Source of the DNA: Curtobacterium flaccumfaciens UCD-AKU
GTDB taxonomy: Bacteria > Actinomycetota > Actinomycetes > Actinomycetales > Microbacteriaceae
Length of the DNA stretch: 64,000 bases
Assembly (NCBI RefSeq): GCF_000349565.1
Contig: NZ_KB714631.1
Location: forward strand, 103,969 to 167,968
Reading direction: 5' to 3'
Shown in pieces: positions 7,186-15,349 of the stretch. Made by a program: the position numbers and the translations under genes. The stretch's first letter is position 1. The number at the start of each line of letters is the position of its first letter. The notes under the pieces are model-generated. The model worked only from the letters and a program-made list of their open reading frames with translations, made no database searches and was not told the DNA's origin.

Positions 7186-8538
7186 TCACAGCGGGCTCGG
7201 CGTGTTGAGGTAGGTCGACAACTGGGACTTGATGGCGCTCATGGCCGCGGCGGGGGAACTGCTGCCCTGCTGCACGAGGGCCAGCTGGGCGCCCACGGTG
7301 TTCTCGAACGTGGACCCGGAGCCGCCGTACCAGGCAGCGTCGTCGAACACCGCGGTCTCGGCAGCGGAGGCGTAGTTCGACTGCGGTGTCAGCTTCTTGT
7401 AGGCCGAGCTGTCGTACGTCGGCAGGTACGCCGGCACGTGACCACCCTTTGCCCAGGTCAGGCTCTGCTCGAGCATCTGCTTGATGAACAGCATCGCCGC
7501 CTGCTTCTGCTCCGGCGTACGGTCCTTCTTCGGCAGGATGAACGTGTGCGAGTCGGCCTGGGTCGCCGGCTTGTCGAAGAGCTGCGGGATCGGAGCCATC
7601 CCGAACTTCAGCCCCTTGATCGACTGGGCGGTGCTGATCTCCCACTCGCCCTGCATGAAGAAGCCGGCCTTGCCGGTGAACATGAGCGTCTGCGCGGTGG
7701 CGTAGTCGAGGCCCTTGTTGAGCCAGCCCTGCTTGACCCACTTCTGGGTCATGTCGGTGACCTTCGTGTAGGCGTCCTCGTTGACCGTGAGCTTGGAGCC
7801 GCCGTCGCTGATGAACGGCGTCGCCCCCTCGATCTGGTTGTACATCGTCCAGAAGAAGCGCCACGGGGTCGCGACCTCACTGACGTTCGCGACGTTGAGC
7901 GCCGTGCCGCCGGTGACCTTCGAGACTGCCGCCAGGGCCTTCTCGAAGGCGTCGATCCCCGTCAGGTCCTTGAGGTTGTCGTCGCTGTCGAGCAGGCCGG
8001 CCTTCCGGCACACGTCGACGTTGTAGAACAGCACGAAGGGGTGGGTGTCGAGCGGCACGCAGATGTTCTTGCCGTCGGTCTTCTGCGCCGTCCAGGCCTT
8101 CTGGTTGAAGTCGGCGGCGCTCATACCGACGCCGGCGAGGTCCTCGGAGGTGATGGGATCGAGCAGGTCACCGTCCCACAGGGGCTTCGCCCGGGTCAGG
8201 TGGGAGATCGCGACGTCCGGCGGCTTGTTCCCGACGGTGGCGAGTGTGACCTTCGAGTAGTACGGGTTGCCCCACGCGAACGTGGTGGCCTGCAGCGCGC
8301 TCGATCCGCCGTGCTGCTTGGCGTAGCCGGCTTCCATGTCCTGCATGCGGACGCCGTCACCGCCGCCGAACAGGTTCCAGAAGACGAGGGTCTCGGGGTT
8401 GAGGGCACTGCCGGCGAGACCGGCGGCGAGGGGACTGGAGCAGGCGGCGAGCGGCAGGACCGTCGCGGCCGCTGCACCGGCGGCGAGGAAGCCCCGCCGC
8501 GAGAGGCGCGACGCAGGTGTTGCGGGTGGGATCGGCAT
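7186..8538 (-). CDS. CUT1 sugar ABC transporter substrate-binding lipoprotein (Tat-type signal)
   Basis: A 450-residue extracellular sugar-binding lipoprotein of solute-binding family 1. The signal peptide has a twin-arginine motif (SRRGFLAAG, about 13-21) and a lipobox ending LAAC near residue 33. The mature part has the ABC sugar-binder pattern: VFWNLFGGGDG near the start, repeated YNVDVCRKAGL-type motifs, and a Trp-rich C-lobe. It is first in its operon. Upstream are an arabinose-type operator (8658-8669) and two tandem palindromes. Arabino-oligosaccharide binding is inferred from context. Confidence 0.92.
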   Translation of the reverse strand: MPIPPATPASRLSRRGFLAAGAAAATVLPLAACSSPLAAGLAGSALNPETLVFWNLFGGGDGVRMQDMEAGYAKQHGGSSALQATTFAWGNPYYSKVTLATVGNKPPDVAISHLTRAKPLWDGDLLDPITSEDLAGVGMSAADFNQKAWTAQKTDGKNICVPLDTHPFVLFYNVDVCRKAGLLDSDDNLKDLTGIDAFEKALAAVSKVTGGTALNVANVSEVATPWRFFWTMYNQIEGATPFISDGGSKLTVNEDAYTKVTDMTQKWVKQGWLNKGLDYATAQTLMFTGKAGFFMQGEWEISTAQSIKGLKFGMAPIPQLFDKPATQADSHTFILPKKDRTPEQKQAAMLFIKQMLEQSLTWAKGGHVPAYLPTYDSSAYKKLTPQSNYASAAETAVFDDAAWYGGSGSTFENTVGAQLALVQQGSSSPAAAMSAIKSQLSTYLNTPSPL

Positions 8539-8590
8539 GGCATCACTCCATCGGGATGGGCCGGGCTCGGGAACAGGGTCGGTGCTCCCG

Positions 8591-8632
8591 CCGGAGCATC
8601 GCTGCTCCGGACCCGGAGCACTGCTGCTCCGG
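8591..8632 (-). promoter_or_regulatory. Two tandem 20-bp palindromes in the leader of the sugar-binding gene
   Basis: CCGGAGCA-N4-TGCTCCGG occurs at 8591-8610 and again at 8613-8632, centre to centre 22 bp, about two helical turns. They lie 53-94 bases upstream of the start at 8538, between it and the arabinose-type operator. They could be a second pair of repressor sites or two RNA hairpins in the leader. Confidence 0.6.
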
Positions 8633-8657
8633 ACACGGAACGACCTTCCGGTGCTCC

Positions 8658-8669
8658 GTGAGCGCTCAC
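8658..8669. promoter_or_regulatory. LacI-family operator GTGAGCGCTCAC (copy 1)
   Basis: A perfect 12-bp palindrome with the central CG typical of LacI-family sites, 119 bases upstream of the sugar-binding gene. The identical sequence occurs at 8739, 25124, 33440 and 33462, all before arabinose genes. Confidence 0.85.
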
Positions 8670-8738
8670 ATTAGCGCTCGCCCCTGTCATCCGCCACCCC
8701 TTTCGCGACGGCGTGGAACCCGGTAGCGTTTCCGTCAG

Positions 8739-8750
8739 GTGAGCGCTCAC
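8739..8750. promoter_or_regulatory. LacI-family operator GTGAGCGCTCAC (copy 2)
   Basis: The same perfect palindrome as at 8658, 81 bp away, and 82 bases upstream of the GH51 start. The two copies could allow looping by a tetrameric repressor or control each direction separately. Confidence 0.85.
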
Positions 8751-8832
8751 TTTCGTGACGGCCCGCTTCGGTTCCCGTACGCGCCCCCACCGCTCCCCGC
8801 ACGAACCGCACTGCCACGATCGAAGGAGATCC

Positions 8833-10338
8833 ATGCCCCGCACACACCTCGTCCTCGACGCCGCGTTCACCGTGGGGCCGGTGCGACGTCGCCTGTTCGG
8901 CGGGTTCGTCGAGCACCTCGGCCGCCACGTCTACGACGGCATCCACGAGCCCGCCCACGAGACCGCCGACGAGCACGGCTTCCGAGGGGACGTCGTCGAA
9001 CTCGTCAAGGAACTCGGCGTCTCCGCCATCCGCTACCCCGGTGGCAACTTCGTCTCCGGCTACAAGTGGGAGGACGGTGTCGGCCCCGTCGAGCAGCGCC
9101 CCCGCCGTCTCGACCTCGCCTGGCACTCGACCGAGACGAACGAGGTCGGCCTGCACGAGTTCCAGCACTGGCTCGACCGGGTCGGCTCCGAGCTCATGCT
9201 CGCCGTGAACCTCGGTACCCGCGGCACGCAGGAGGCGATCGAGCTCCTCGAGTACGCCAACATCGACGCCGGCACCGCACTGTCCGATTACCGTCGTTCC
9301 AACGGTCGCCAGGAACCCTTCGCCATCACGATGTGGTGCCTCGGCAACGAGATGGACGGCCCGTGGCAGCTCGGCCACAAGAACGCCGACGACTACGGCA
9401 AGCTCGCCGCCATGACCGCCAAGGCCATGCGACAGATCCAGCCCGACCTCGAGCTCGTCGCCTGCGGTTCCTCCGGGGCGTCGATGCCGACGTTCGGCGA
9501 GTGGGAGCGCACCGTCCTCGAGCACACCTACGACGACGTCGACTACATCTCCGCGCACGCCTACTACGAGGAGGACGACGACCTGCCGTCGTTCCTCGCC
9601 TCGGGCGTCAACATGGACCACTTCATCAAGACGGTCACCACGGCCGCCGACCACGTCCAGGCGCAGAAGAAGTCCGACAAGCGCATCGACATCTCGTTCG
9701 ACGAGTGGAACGTCTGGTCGATCAAGAAGTGGGAAGCCAAGGCCAAGACCTTCACGCTCGACGAGTGGCCCGTCGCCCCGCGTCTGCTCGAGGACGTCTA
9801 CACCGTCGCGGACGCCGTCGTCGTGGGTGGCCTGCTCATCTCGCTGCTCCGCCACGCCGACCGCGTGGCCTCGGCCTCGCTCGCCCAGCTCGTCAACGTG
9901 ATCGGCCCGATCATGACCGAGCCCGGCGGCCCGGCCTGGCGCCAGACGACGTTCTTCCCGTTCTCGGTCACCTCGCGCCTGGCGCAGGGGACGTCGCTGC
10001 AGGTCAAGGCCTCCGGTGACACCGTCGACGGTGGCAAGCACGGCGAGGTCCCGGTCGTGGACTCCGCCGCCACCGTGACCGAGGACGGCAAGGCCGCGGT
10101 CTTCCTGGTGAACCGCCACCCGTCCGAGCCGACCACGGTGACGATCGACCTCGCCGGCATCGGTGCGACGGGCGACGTCCACGCCGAGGGTGTCTGGGAC
10201 GACGACCTGCACGCCGTGAACGACCTGGAGAACACCTCGCGCGTGGGGCTGCGCACGAACGAGTCGGTCCGCCGCGAGGGCGACACCGTCACGATCGAGC
10301 TCCCGCCGGTCTCCTGGACCGCCGTCTCGATCGGCTGA
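8833..10338 (+). CDS. Intracellular alpha-L-arabinofuranosidase, GH51
   Basis: A 501-residue GH51 enzyme releasing terminal alpha-L-arabinofuranose from arabino-oligosaccharides. Key motifs are GGFVEHLGRHVYDGI near 23-37, the acid/base Glu in GNEMDG at about 173 and the nucleophile Glu in FDEWNVW at about 291; a C-terminal beta-domain follows. There is no signal peptide, so it acts in the cytoplasm on imported substrate. The ATG at 8833 has a good ribosome site (GAAGGAGAT, four bases before). The frame is open further upstream but would run through the operator region. It is divergent from the CUT1 importer, with operators between. Confidence 0.95.
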   Translation: MPRTHLVLDAAFTVGPVRRRLFGGFVEHLGRHVYDGIHEPAHETADEHGFRGDVVELVKELGVSAIRYPGGNFVSGYKWEDGVGPVEQRPRRLDLAWHSTETNEVGLHEFQHWLDRVGSELMLAVNLGTRGTQEAIELLEYANIDAGTALSDYRRSNGRQEPFAITMWCLGNEMDGPWQLGHKNADDYGKLAAMTAKAMRQIQPDLELVACGSSGASMPTFGEWERTVLEHTYDDVDYISAHAYYEEDDDLPSFLASGVNMDHFIKTVTTAADHVQAQKKSDKRIDISFDEWNVWSIKKWEAKAKTFTLDEWPVAPRLLEDVYTVADAVVVGGLLISLLRHADRVASASLAQLVNVIGPIMTEPGGPAWRQTTFFPFSVTSRLAQGTSLQVKASGDTVDGGKHGEVPVVDSAATVTEDGKAAVFLVNRHPSEPTTVTIDLAGIGATGDVHAEGVWDDDLHAVNDLENTSRVGLRTNESVRREGDTVTIELPPVSWTAVSIG

Positions 10339-10695
10339 CAAGACGCCTCGGCGCACGCCACGGCGGGCGTCGAGTGAGCACAGAGGACGTCGGGCGCTCG
10401 CGCCCGACGTCCTCTGCTCGTTGCGGGGGCGCGGCGCGCGGCGCGCGGCGGGCCGCGGCCGAGTCTCGTCTGGGCGGACAGGGCGCGGCACGCGGATGGC
10501 GCAGCCTGTCCGCATGGCCGAGTCTCGGGCTGCGGACGTGGACGCGGCGGCCGGGAGGCCCGTGGCGGCCTGGCACCGAGCCTCCCGTCCGGCGTGCGGC
10601 GAGACCACGACCGAGTCTCGTCTGGGCGGACAGGGCGCGGCACGCGGATGGCGCAGCCTGTCCGCGGGGCCGAGTCTCGGCACGAGCGTGCCGCG
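10339..10695. repeat. Gene-free gap with a perfect 55-bp direct repeat and a terminator-family copy
   Basis: This gap lies between convergent genes. A 55-bp sequence beginning CCGAGTCTCGTCTGGGCGGA occurs at 10459-10513 and, identical, at 10611-10665. Between them lies a degenerate copy of the palindromic terminator family (arms 10548-10559 and 10580-10591, one mismatch). GGCCGAGTCTCG cores also follow both copies. No gene is supported here. A decayed relative sits in coding sequence at 42876-42933. Confidence 0.9.
10547..10592. terminator. Degenerate copy of the recurrent palindromic terminator
   Basis: Outer arms CGGCCGGGAGGC and GCCTCCCGTCCG pair with one mismatch around a less well paired centre. 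The arm sequence is that of the 5195-5240 hairpin. It is placed between two converging genes. Confidence 0.6.
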
Positions 10696-11727
10696 TCAGC
10701 GCGCCGGCGGTGCCGCCGTGCTCGCGCGCTCGACGAGCCGCACCGGCACCAGGTCCGACGCGACGCTGACCCGCTCGCCGTCGATCTGGGCGAGCAGGGT
10801 GGCGACCGCTCGGCGGCCGACCTCGTCGAAGGACTGGTGCACGGTGGTCAGCGGCGGCCAGAACGAGTCGGACTCGGGGGAGTCGTCGAACCCCACCACG
10901 CTGAGCGACGACGGCACCGGGCGGCCGGACTCGTGTGCGGCGCGCAGGACCCCGAGGGCGGTCTGGTCGTTCGCGGCGAACACCGCGGTGATCTCCGGCC
11001 GTGCGGCGATCTCGAGCCCGGCCTCGTACCCGTGCTCGGTCGTCCAGCCACCGCGGAACACCGGGGGGACGGGCCGACCGGCGCGCGACAGGGTGTCCTG
11101 CCACGCGGCGAGGCGACGGGCCGCCGAGTACGACGAATCCGGACCGGCGACGTGCCAGACGGTCTCGTGGCCCAGGTCGAGCAGGTGCTGCGTGGCCTGC
11201 CGGGCGCCGTCTGCCTGGTCGGTGTCGATCGCGGGGTGGTCCGTGCTGCCCGTGGAGTCGACGATCACCATGGGGACGCCGTCGGGCAGCACGACCTCGG
11301 CGGTGTCGATGATGTGCGACTCGATGATGATCACGACGCCGTCGACGGCCTGTTCGTGCAGGCGTGAGAAGGCGGACCGGACGCCCGCCTCGGTGCGCGA
11401 GGCCATGGGCAGCAGGGTGATCGTGAAGTCGGCGACCCCGGCGGCGTCGGCGATGGCCTCGAGCGTGCGCATGTTGCCGAAGGACGCGAGCGTGAACATG
11501 ATCACGCCGATGGTCCGGAAGCGGCCCGAGCGCAGGGCGCGGGCGGCACGGTTCGGCCGGTAGCCGAGGGACTCCATCGCGCGCTGGACGCGGTCGCGGG
11601 TCTCCGGGCTGACGTTGTCGAAGCCGCGGGCGACCCGCGAGACGGTCTGCATCGAGACCCCCGCGGCGTCGGCGACGGCGGCCATCGAGGGGGCGCGGCG
11701 GGTGCCGGCGGGGGACTCCATCGTCAC
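10696..11727 (-). CDS. LacI-family repressor of the GH35 beta-galactoside locus
   Basis: A 343-residue regulator: N-terminal helix-turn-helix (MAAVADAAGVSMQTVSRV, then the hinge RPNRAARALRSG) followed by a periplasmic-binding-protein-like sensor domain. I chose GTG at 11727, which has AAGGAG seven bases upstream; ATG at 11721 is an alternative. It is divergent from the CUT1/GH35 operon, with two matching palindromic operators in the gap, so it most likely represses that operon and itself until a galactoside inducer binds. Confidence 0.9.
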   Translation of the reverse strand: MTMESPAGTRRAPSMAAVADAAGVSMQTVSRVARGFDNVSPETRDRVQRAMESLGYRPNRAARALRSGRFRTIGVIMFTLASFGNMRTLEAIADAAGVADFTITLLPMASRTEAGVRSAFSRLHEQAVDGVVIIIESHIIDTAEVVLPDGVPMVIVDSTGSTDHPAIDTDQADGARQATQHLLDLGHETVWHVAGPDSSYSAARRLAAWQDTLSRAGRPVPPVFRGGWTTEHGYEAGLEIAARPEITAVFAANDQTALGVLRAAHESGRPVPSSLSVVGFDDSPESDSFWPPLTTVHQSFDEVGRRAVATLLAQIDGERVSVASDLVPVRLVERASTAAPPAR

Positions 11728-11784
11728 GCTGGCGCTCCTTCCGGATCGAGGGGCCGAACGGTCGGCCTCCCCGGACGCTAGCGC

Positions 11785-11835
11785 ATGTTGACGTTGCCAT
11801 GCTATCGTCGCAACGTTCGATGTTGACGTCAACAT
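11785..11835. promoter_or_regulatory. Two LacI-type operators, one perfect (ATGTTGACGTCAACAT)
   Basis: A perfect 16-bp palindrome with central CG lies at 11820-11835, and a 13/16 match at 11785-11800 (ATGTTGACGTTGCCAT). Centres are 35 bp apart, in the divergent gap between the repressor and the CUT1 operon. They differ from the GTGAGCGCTCAC sites, so they should belong to the adjacent LacI protein. Confidence 0.8.
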
Positions 11836-11917
11836 CGGTGACCGCCCGGACCCCCTGATCCGGCCCGGGCCGAGCCGCCGACATCGACCACCCGAACGCA
11901 GCAGACGAAGGAGTCAC

Positions 11918-12862
11918 ATGAGCACGCTCGCAGCGCGCCCCGGTGAGGCAGCACCGCGCCCCACCGCCGAGCGCCCCGCCGGCCGCCGCCCCAAGCCGCG
12001 GGGACGGTTCACCGGATGGCTGTTCGTCGGCCCGTTCGTCGTCGTCCTGGTCCTGATGCTCATCGTGCCGATCGGGTACGCGCTCTGGCTCAGCCTGTTC
12101 CGCGACCAGCTCATCGGCGGCAACCAGTTCGTCTGGTTCGCCAACTACGTGCAGCTCTTCCAGGACGCCAAGTTCTGGTCCGGGCTCGGTCGGGTCGCGA
12201 TCTTCCTGGTCGTCCAGGTGCCGATCATGCTCGGCCTCGCGCTCGTCGCCGCCCTGGCCCTCGACAGCGCCCGACTGTGGGGGACGAGCTTCTTCCGCAT
12301 CGCGGTGTTCCTGCCCTACGCGGTCCCCGGTGTCGTCGCAGCCCTGATCTGGGGCTTCATCTACGGCAACCAGTTCGGTCTGACCGGTGCCGCGAACGAC
12401 GCGCTCGGCATCGACCTGCTGCAGCCGTTCAGCCCGAGCTGGGTCCTGACGTCGATCGGCAACGTGGTCACGTGGGAGTTCCTCGGCTACAACATGCTGA
12501 TCTTCTACGCCGCACTCCGCACCGTCCCCGGTGAGCTGTACGAGGCGGCGGAGCTCGACGGCGCCGGCCCGATGCGCACGGTCCTCTCGATCAAGCTCCC
12601 GGCGCTCCGCGGCCCGATGGTCATCGCCACGATCTTCTCGATCATCGGCAGCTTCCAGCTCTTCAACGAGCCGAACCTGCTCAAGACGCTCGCCCCGAAC
12701 GTCATCGGCAGCGCCTTCACCCCGAACATGTACGCCTACTCGCTGTCCTTCAGCGGCCAGCAGTTCAACTACTCCGCCACGGTCGCGATCGTGATGGGCG
12801 TGATCACCGCGGTGATCGCCTACGTCGTCCAGGTCCGCGGCACCCGCGAGGAGAACCGATGA
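11918..12862 (+). CDS. Carbohydrate ABC transporter permease, CUT1 MalF-type (GH35 operon)
   Basis: A 314-residue permease. It has a basic N-tail, a first helix in LFVGPFVVVLVLMLIVP, and the EAA loop in ELYEAAELDGAGPMRTVLSIKLPALRG. The ATG at 11918 has GAAGGAG eight bases upstream. It is the first gene of the operon MalF-MalG-SBP-GH35, probably transporting galactose-containing oligosaccharides. The 4-base ATGA overlap with the next gene suggests coupled synthesis of the two subunits. Confidence 0.92.
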   Translation: MSTLAARPGEAAPRPTAERPAGRRPKPRGRFTGWLFVGPFVVVLVLMLIVPIGYALWLSLFRDQLIGGNQFVWFANYVQLFQDAKFWSGLGRVAIFLVVQVPIMLGLALVAALALDSARLWGTSFFRIAVFLPYAVPGVVAALIWGFIYGNQFGLTGAANDALGIDLLQPFSPSWVLTSIGNVVTWEFLGYNMLIFYAALRTVPGELYEAAELDGAGPMRTVLSIKLPALRGPMVIATIFSIIGSFQLFNEPNLLKTLAPNVIGSAFTPNMYAYSLSFSGQQFNYSATVAIVMGVITAVIAYVVQVRGTREENR

Positions 12863-13830
12863 GCACCATCCAGCACCCCGCCGGGCCCGCAGCGGCCACG
12901 GTGACCGAGGCGACCACGACGCAACGCGCGCCGCGCACCCGCTCGATCCGCGCCTCCCGGCAGCTCCGCACCGCGGAAGGCGGACGCAAGCCGAAGCGTT
13001 CCGGCCTGCTGACCGCGGTCATGGTCGTCTTCGTCGTGTACTCGTTCGCGCCGCTGTTCTACCTGCTCGTGAACAGTACGAAGACGCAGTCGTCGCTGCT
13101 CTCCACCTTCGGTCTGTGGTTCGGCGGGGACTTCAACCTCTGGCAGAACATCGTCGACACGGTGACGTACAACGACGGCATCTTCCTGCAGTGGTTCGGC
13201 AACACGCTGCTCTACGTGGTCGTCGGCGCCGGCGGAGCCACCCTGCTCGCCACGGTCGCGGGCTACGGCATGGCGAAGTTCCAGTTCCCAGGGCGCCGTG
13301 CGGTCTTCGCCGTCGTCCTCGGCGCCATCGCGGTCCCCGGCACGGCACTGGCCGTCCCGACCTTCCTGCTCTTCTCGCAGGTGGGCCTGACGAACACCCC
13401 GTGGTCGATCATCCTGCCCTCACTGATCAGCCCGTTCGGCATGTACCTGATCTGGACCTACGCGGTCGACGCGATCCCCGCCGAACTGCTCGAAGCCGCC
13501 CGCATGGACGGTGCCGGCGAGTTCCGGATCTTCTTCACCATCGCGCTCCGCCTGCTCGCTCCCGGTGTCGTCACGGTCCTGCTGTTCGCGGTCGTCGCCA
13601 CCTGGAACAACTACTTCCTGCCGCTCATCATGCTGAGCGACCCGAAGTGGTACCCCCTGACGGTCGGCCTGAACCAGTGGAACGCGCAGGCCACCGGGTC
13701 CGGCGCGCAGCCGATCTACAACCTCGTCGTCACGGGATCGCTCCTCACGATCATCCCGATCGTGGTCGCGTTCCTCTTCCTCCAGCGCTTCTGGCAGTCC
13801 GGCCTCGCAGCCGGGTCGGTCAAGGCCTGA
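12859..13830 (+). CDS. Carbohydrate ABC transporter permease, CUT1 MalG-type (GH35 operon)
   Basis: A 323-residue permease. It has an N-terminal cytoplasmic tail of about 50 residues, six membrane helices and the EAA segment ELLEAARMDGAGEFRIFFTI. The C-terminus LQRFWQSGLAAGSVKA is typical of MalG-type subunits. It overlaps the MalF-type gene by 4 bases and precedes the binding protein by 97 bases. Confidence 0.92.
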   Translation: MSTIQHPAGPAAATVTEATTTQRAPRTRSIRASRQLRTAEGGRKPKRSGLLTAVMVVFVVYSFAPLFYLLVNSTKTQSSLLSTFGLWFGGDFNLWQNIVDTVTYNDGIFLQWFGNTLLYVVVGAGGATLLATVAGYGMAKFQFPGRRAVFAVVLGAIAVPGTALAVPTFLLFSQVGLTNTPWSIILPSLISPFGMYLIWTYAVDAIPAELLEAARMDGAGEFRIFFTIALRLLAPGVVTVLLFAVVATWNNYFLPLIMLSDPKWYPLTVGLNQWNAQATGSGAQPIYNLVVTGSLLTIIPIVVAFLFLQRFWQSGLAAGSVKA

Positions 13831-13927
13831 CCCCTCGGACACCAGGCGCACGGCGACCCCGCCACGCGCCGCCCGGTCCGGCACACAGCAGCACCACCCC
13901 CTCCACGAAGAAGTGAAAGGCACTCCC

Positions 13928-15262
13928 ATGAACAAGCGTCTCCGGCGCGGGCTCAGCGCCCTCGCCATCGGCGTCACCGCCGCGATCGCCCTCGCCGCGT
14001 GCGCCTCCGGCAGCTCCGGCTCCGGCGGTTCGGCCGACGACATCGACAAGGCCCTGAAGGACGGTGGCACCCTGACCTACTGGTCGTGGACCCCGTCGGC
14101 GAAGGCCCAGGTCGCCGCGTTCGAGAAGCAGTACCCGAAGGTGAAGGTCAAGCTCGTCAACGCCGGCACCGGCGCCGACCAGTACACCAAGCTGCAGAAC
14201 ACGATCAAGGCCGGCTCGGGTGCCCCCGACGTCGCCCAGGTCGAGTACTACGCCCTGCCGCAGTTCGCCCTGTCCGAGTCGCTCCTCGACCTGTCGAGCT
14301 ACGGCTTCGACTCGCTCGAGAAGGACTTCGCGAAGAGCACCTGGAGCTCGGTGTCGATCGACGGCAAGGTCTACGGCCTGCCGCAGGACTCCGGCCCCAT
14401 GGCGCTGTTCTACAACAAGAAGGTCTTCGACAAGCACGACATCGCCGTGCCGAAGACGTGGGACGAGTACGTCACCGCAGCCAAGAAGCTGCACCAGGCC
14501 GACCCGAAGGCGTACATCGCCGCGGACTCCGGCGACGCCGGCTTCACCACGAGCATGATCGCCCAGGCCGGCGGCACCCCCTTCACCACCGACGGTGACA
14601 AGGTGACCATCAACCTGCAGGACGCGGGCTCGAAGAAGTGGACGAGCACCTGGAACGAGCTCGTCGAGCAGGGCCTGCTGTCGAAGACGGTCGGTTGGAC
14701 CGACGACTGGTACAAGCAGCTCGGCAACGGCGAGATCGCCACGCTGATCACCGGCGCCTGGATGCCCGGCAACCTGGAGTCCGGCGTCGCCCAGGCCTCG
14801 GGTGACTGGCGTGTCGCCCCCATGCCGACCTACGACGGCGGCACCGCCCAGACCGCGAACAACGGCGGCAGCGCCGAGGTCGTCATGAAGCAGTCGAAGA
14901 ACCCGGCACTCGCCGCGGGCTTCCTCAAGTGGCTGAACTCCTCGAAGGAGTCCACGAAGGTCTTCATGGAGTCCGGCGGCTTCCCGTCGACCACCGCTGA
15001 CCTGGACTCGTCGGCCTTCCTCGACGAGAAGCCGTCCTACTTCGGTGGGCAGCAGATCAACAAGGTGCTCGTCGACGCGTCGAAGTCCTCGGACAACGAC
15101 TTCACGTACCTGCCGTACCAGGTGTACGCGAACAGCGTCTACGCCGACACCGTCGGCCAGGCGTACGAGAACGGCACCTCGCTCGACGCCGGCCTGCAGG
15201 CCTGGCAGAAGGCCCTCGCCAAGTACGGCAAGGACCAGGGCTTCACGGTCTCGACCAAGTAG
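13928..15262 (+). CDS. CUT1 sugar-binding lipoprotein (GH35 operon)
   Basis: A 444-residue solute-binding lipoprotein. The signal peptide is short and hydrophobic, and the lipobox ends LAAC at about residue 24. The mature protein starts with a Ser/Gly linker and then GGTLTYWSWTPSAKAQVAAF, the usual sugar-binder opening. The ATG at 13928 has AAAGG seven bases upstream; a GTG at 13913 in frame would weaken the signal peptide. It is followed by a strong hairpin that may raise its expression over the downstream enzyme. Confidence 0.92.
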   Translation: MNKRLRRGLSALAIGVTAAIALAACASGSSGSGGSADDIDKALKDGGTLTYWSWTPSAKAQVAAFEKQYPKVKVKLVNAGTGADQYTKLQNTIKAGSGAPDVAQVEYYALPQFALSESLLDLSSYGFDSLEKDFAKSTWSSVSIDGKVYGLPQDSGPMALFYNKKVFDKHDIAVPKTWDEYVTAAKKLHQADPKAYIAADSGDAGFTTSMIAQAGGTPFTTDGDKVTINLQDAGSKKWTSTWNELVEQGLLSKTVGWTDDWYKQLGNGEIATLITGAWMPGNLESGVAQASGDWRVAPMPTYDGGTAQTANNGGSAEVVMKQSKNPALAAGFLKWLNSSKESTKVFMESGGFPSTTADLDSSAFLDEKPSYFGGQQINKVLVDASKSSDNDFTYLPYQVYANSVYADTVGQAYENGTSLDAGLQAWQKALAKYGKDQGFTVSTK

Positions 15263-15278
15263 TTCCCGGTATCCCCGC

Positions 15279-15308
15279 GGGGCCGTGCGGACACGTCCGC
15301 ACGGCCCC
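15279..15308 (+). terminator. Intra-operon hairpin after the sugar-binding gene
   Basis: Arms of 14 bases (GGGGCCGTGCGGAC and its complement GTCCGCACGGCCCC) with an AC loop lie 16 bases after the binding-protein stop and 41 before the GH35 start. This is a partial terminator or 3'-end stabiliser; either would give more binding protein than enzyme. Confidence 0.75.
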
Positions 15309-15349
15309 GCTCCACGCCCGGCTCCGGCCGGCCATGAGAAGGTCACACC

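Noticed and set aside
5563-8661. A 1032-codon open frame opposite the CUT1 importer
   Set aside because: Composition is charged and repetitive with no motif; it is antisense to three certain genes, so it is a shadow frame.
10339-10695. Insertion-sequence remnant
   Set aside because: The 55-bp repeats lack terminal inverted-repeat geometry around a transposase frame, and no transposase fragment is found.
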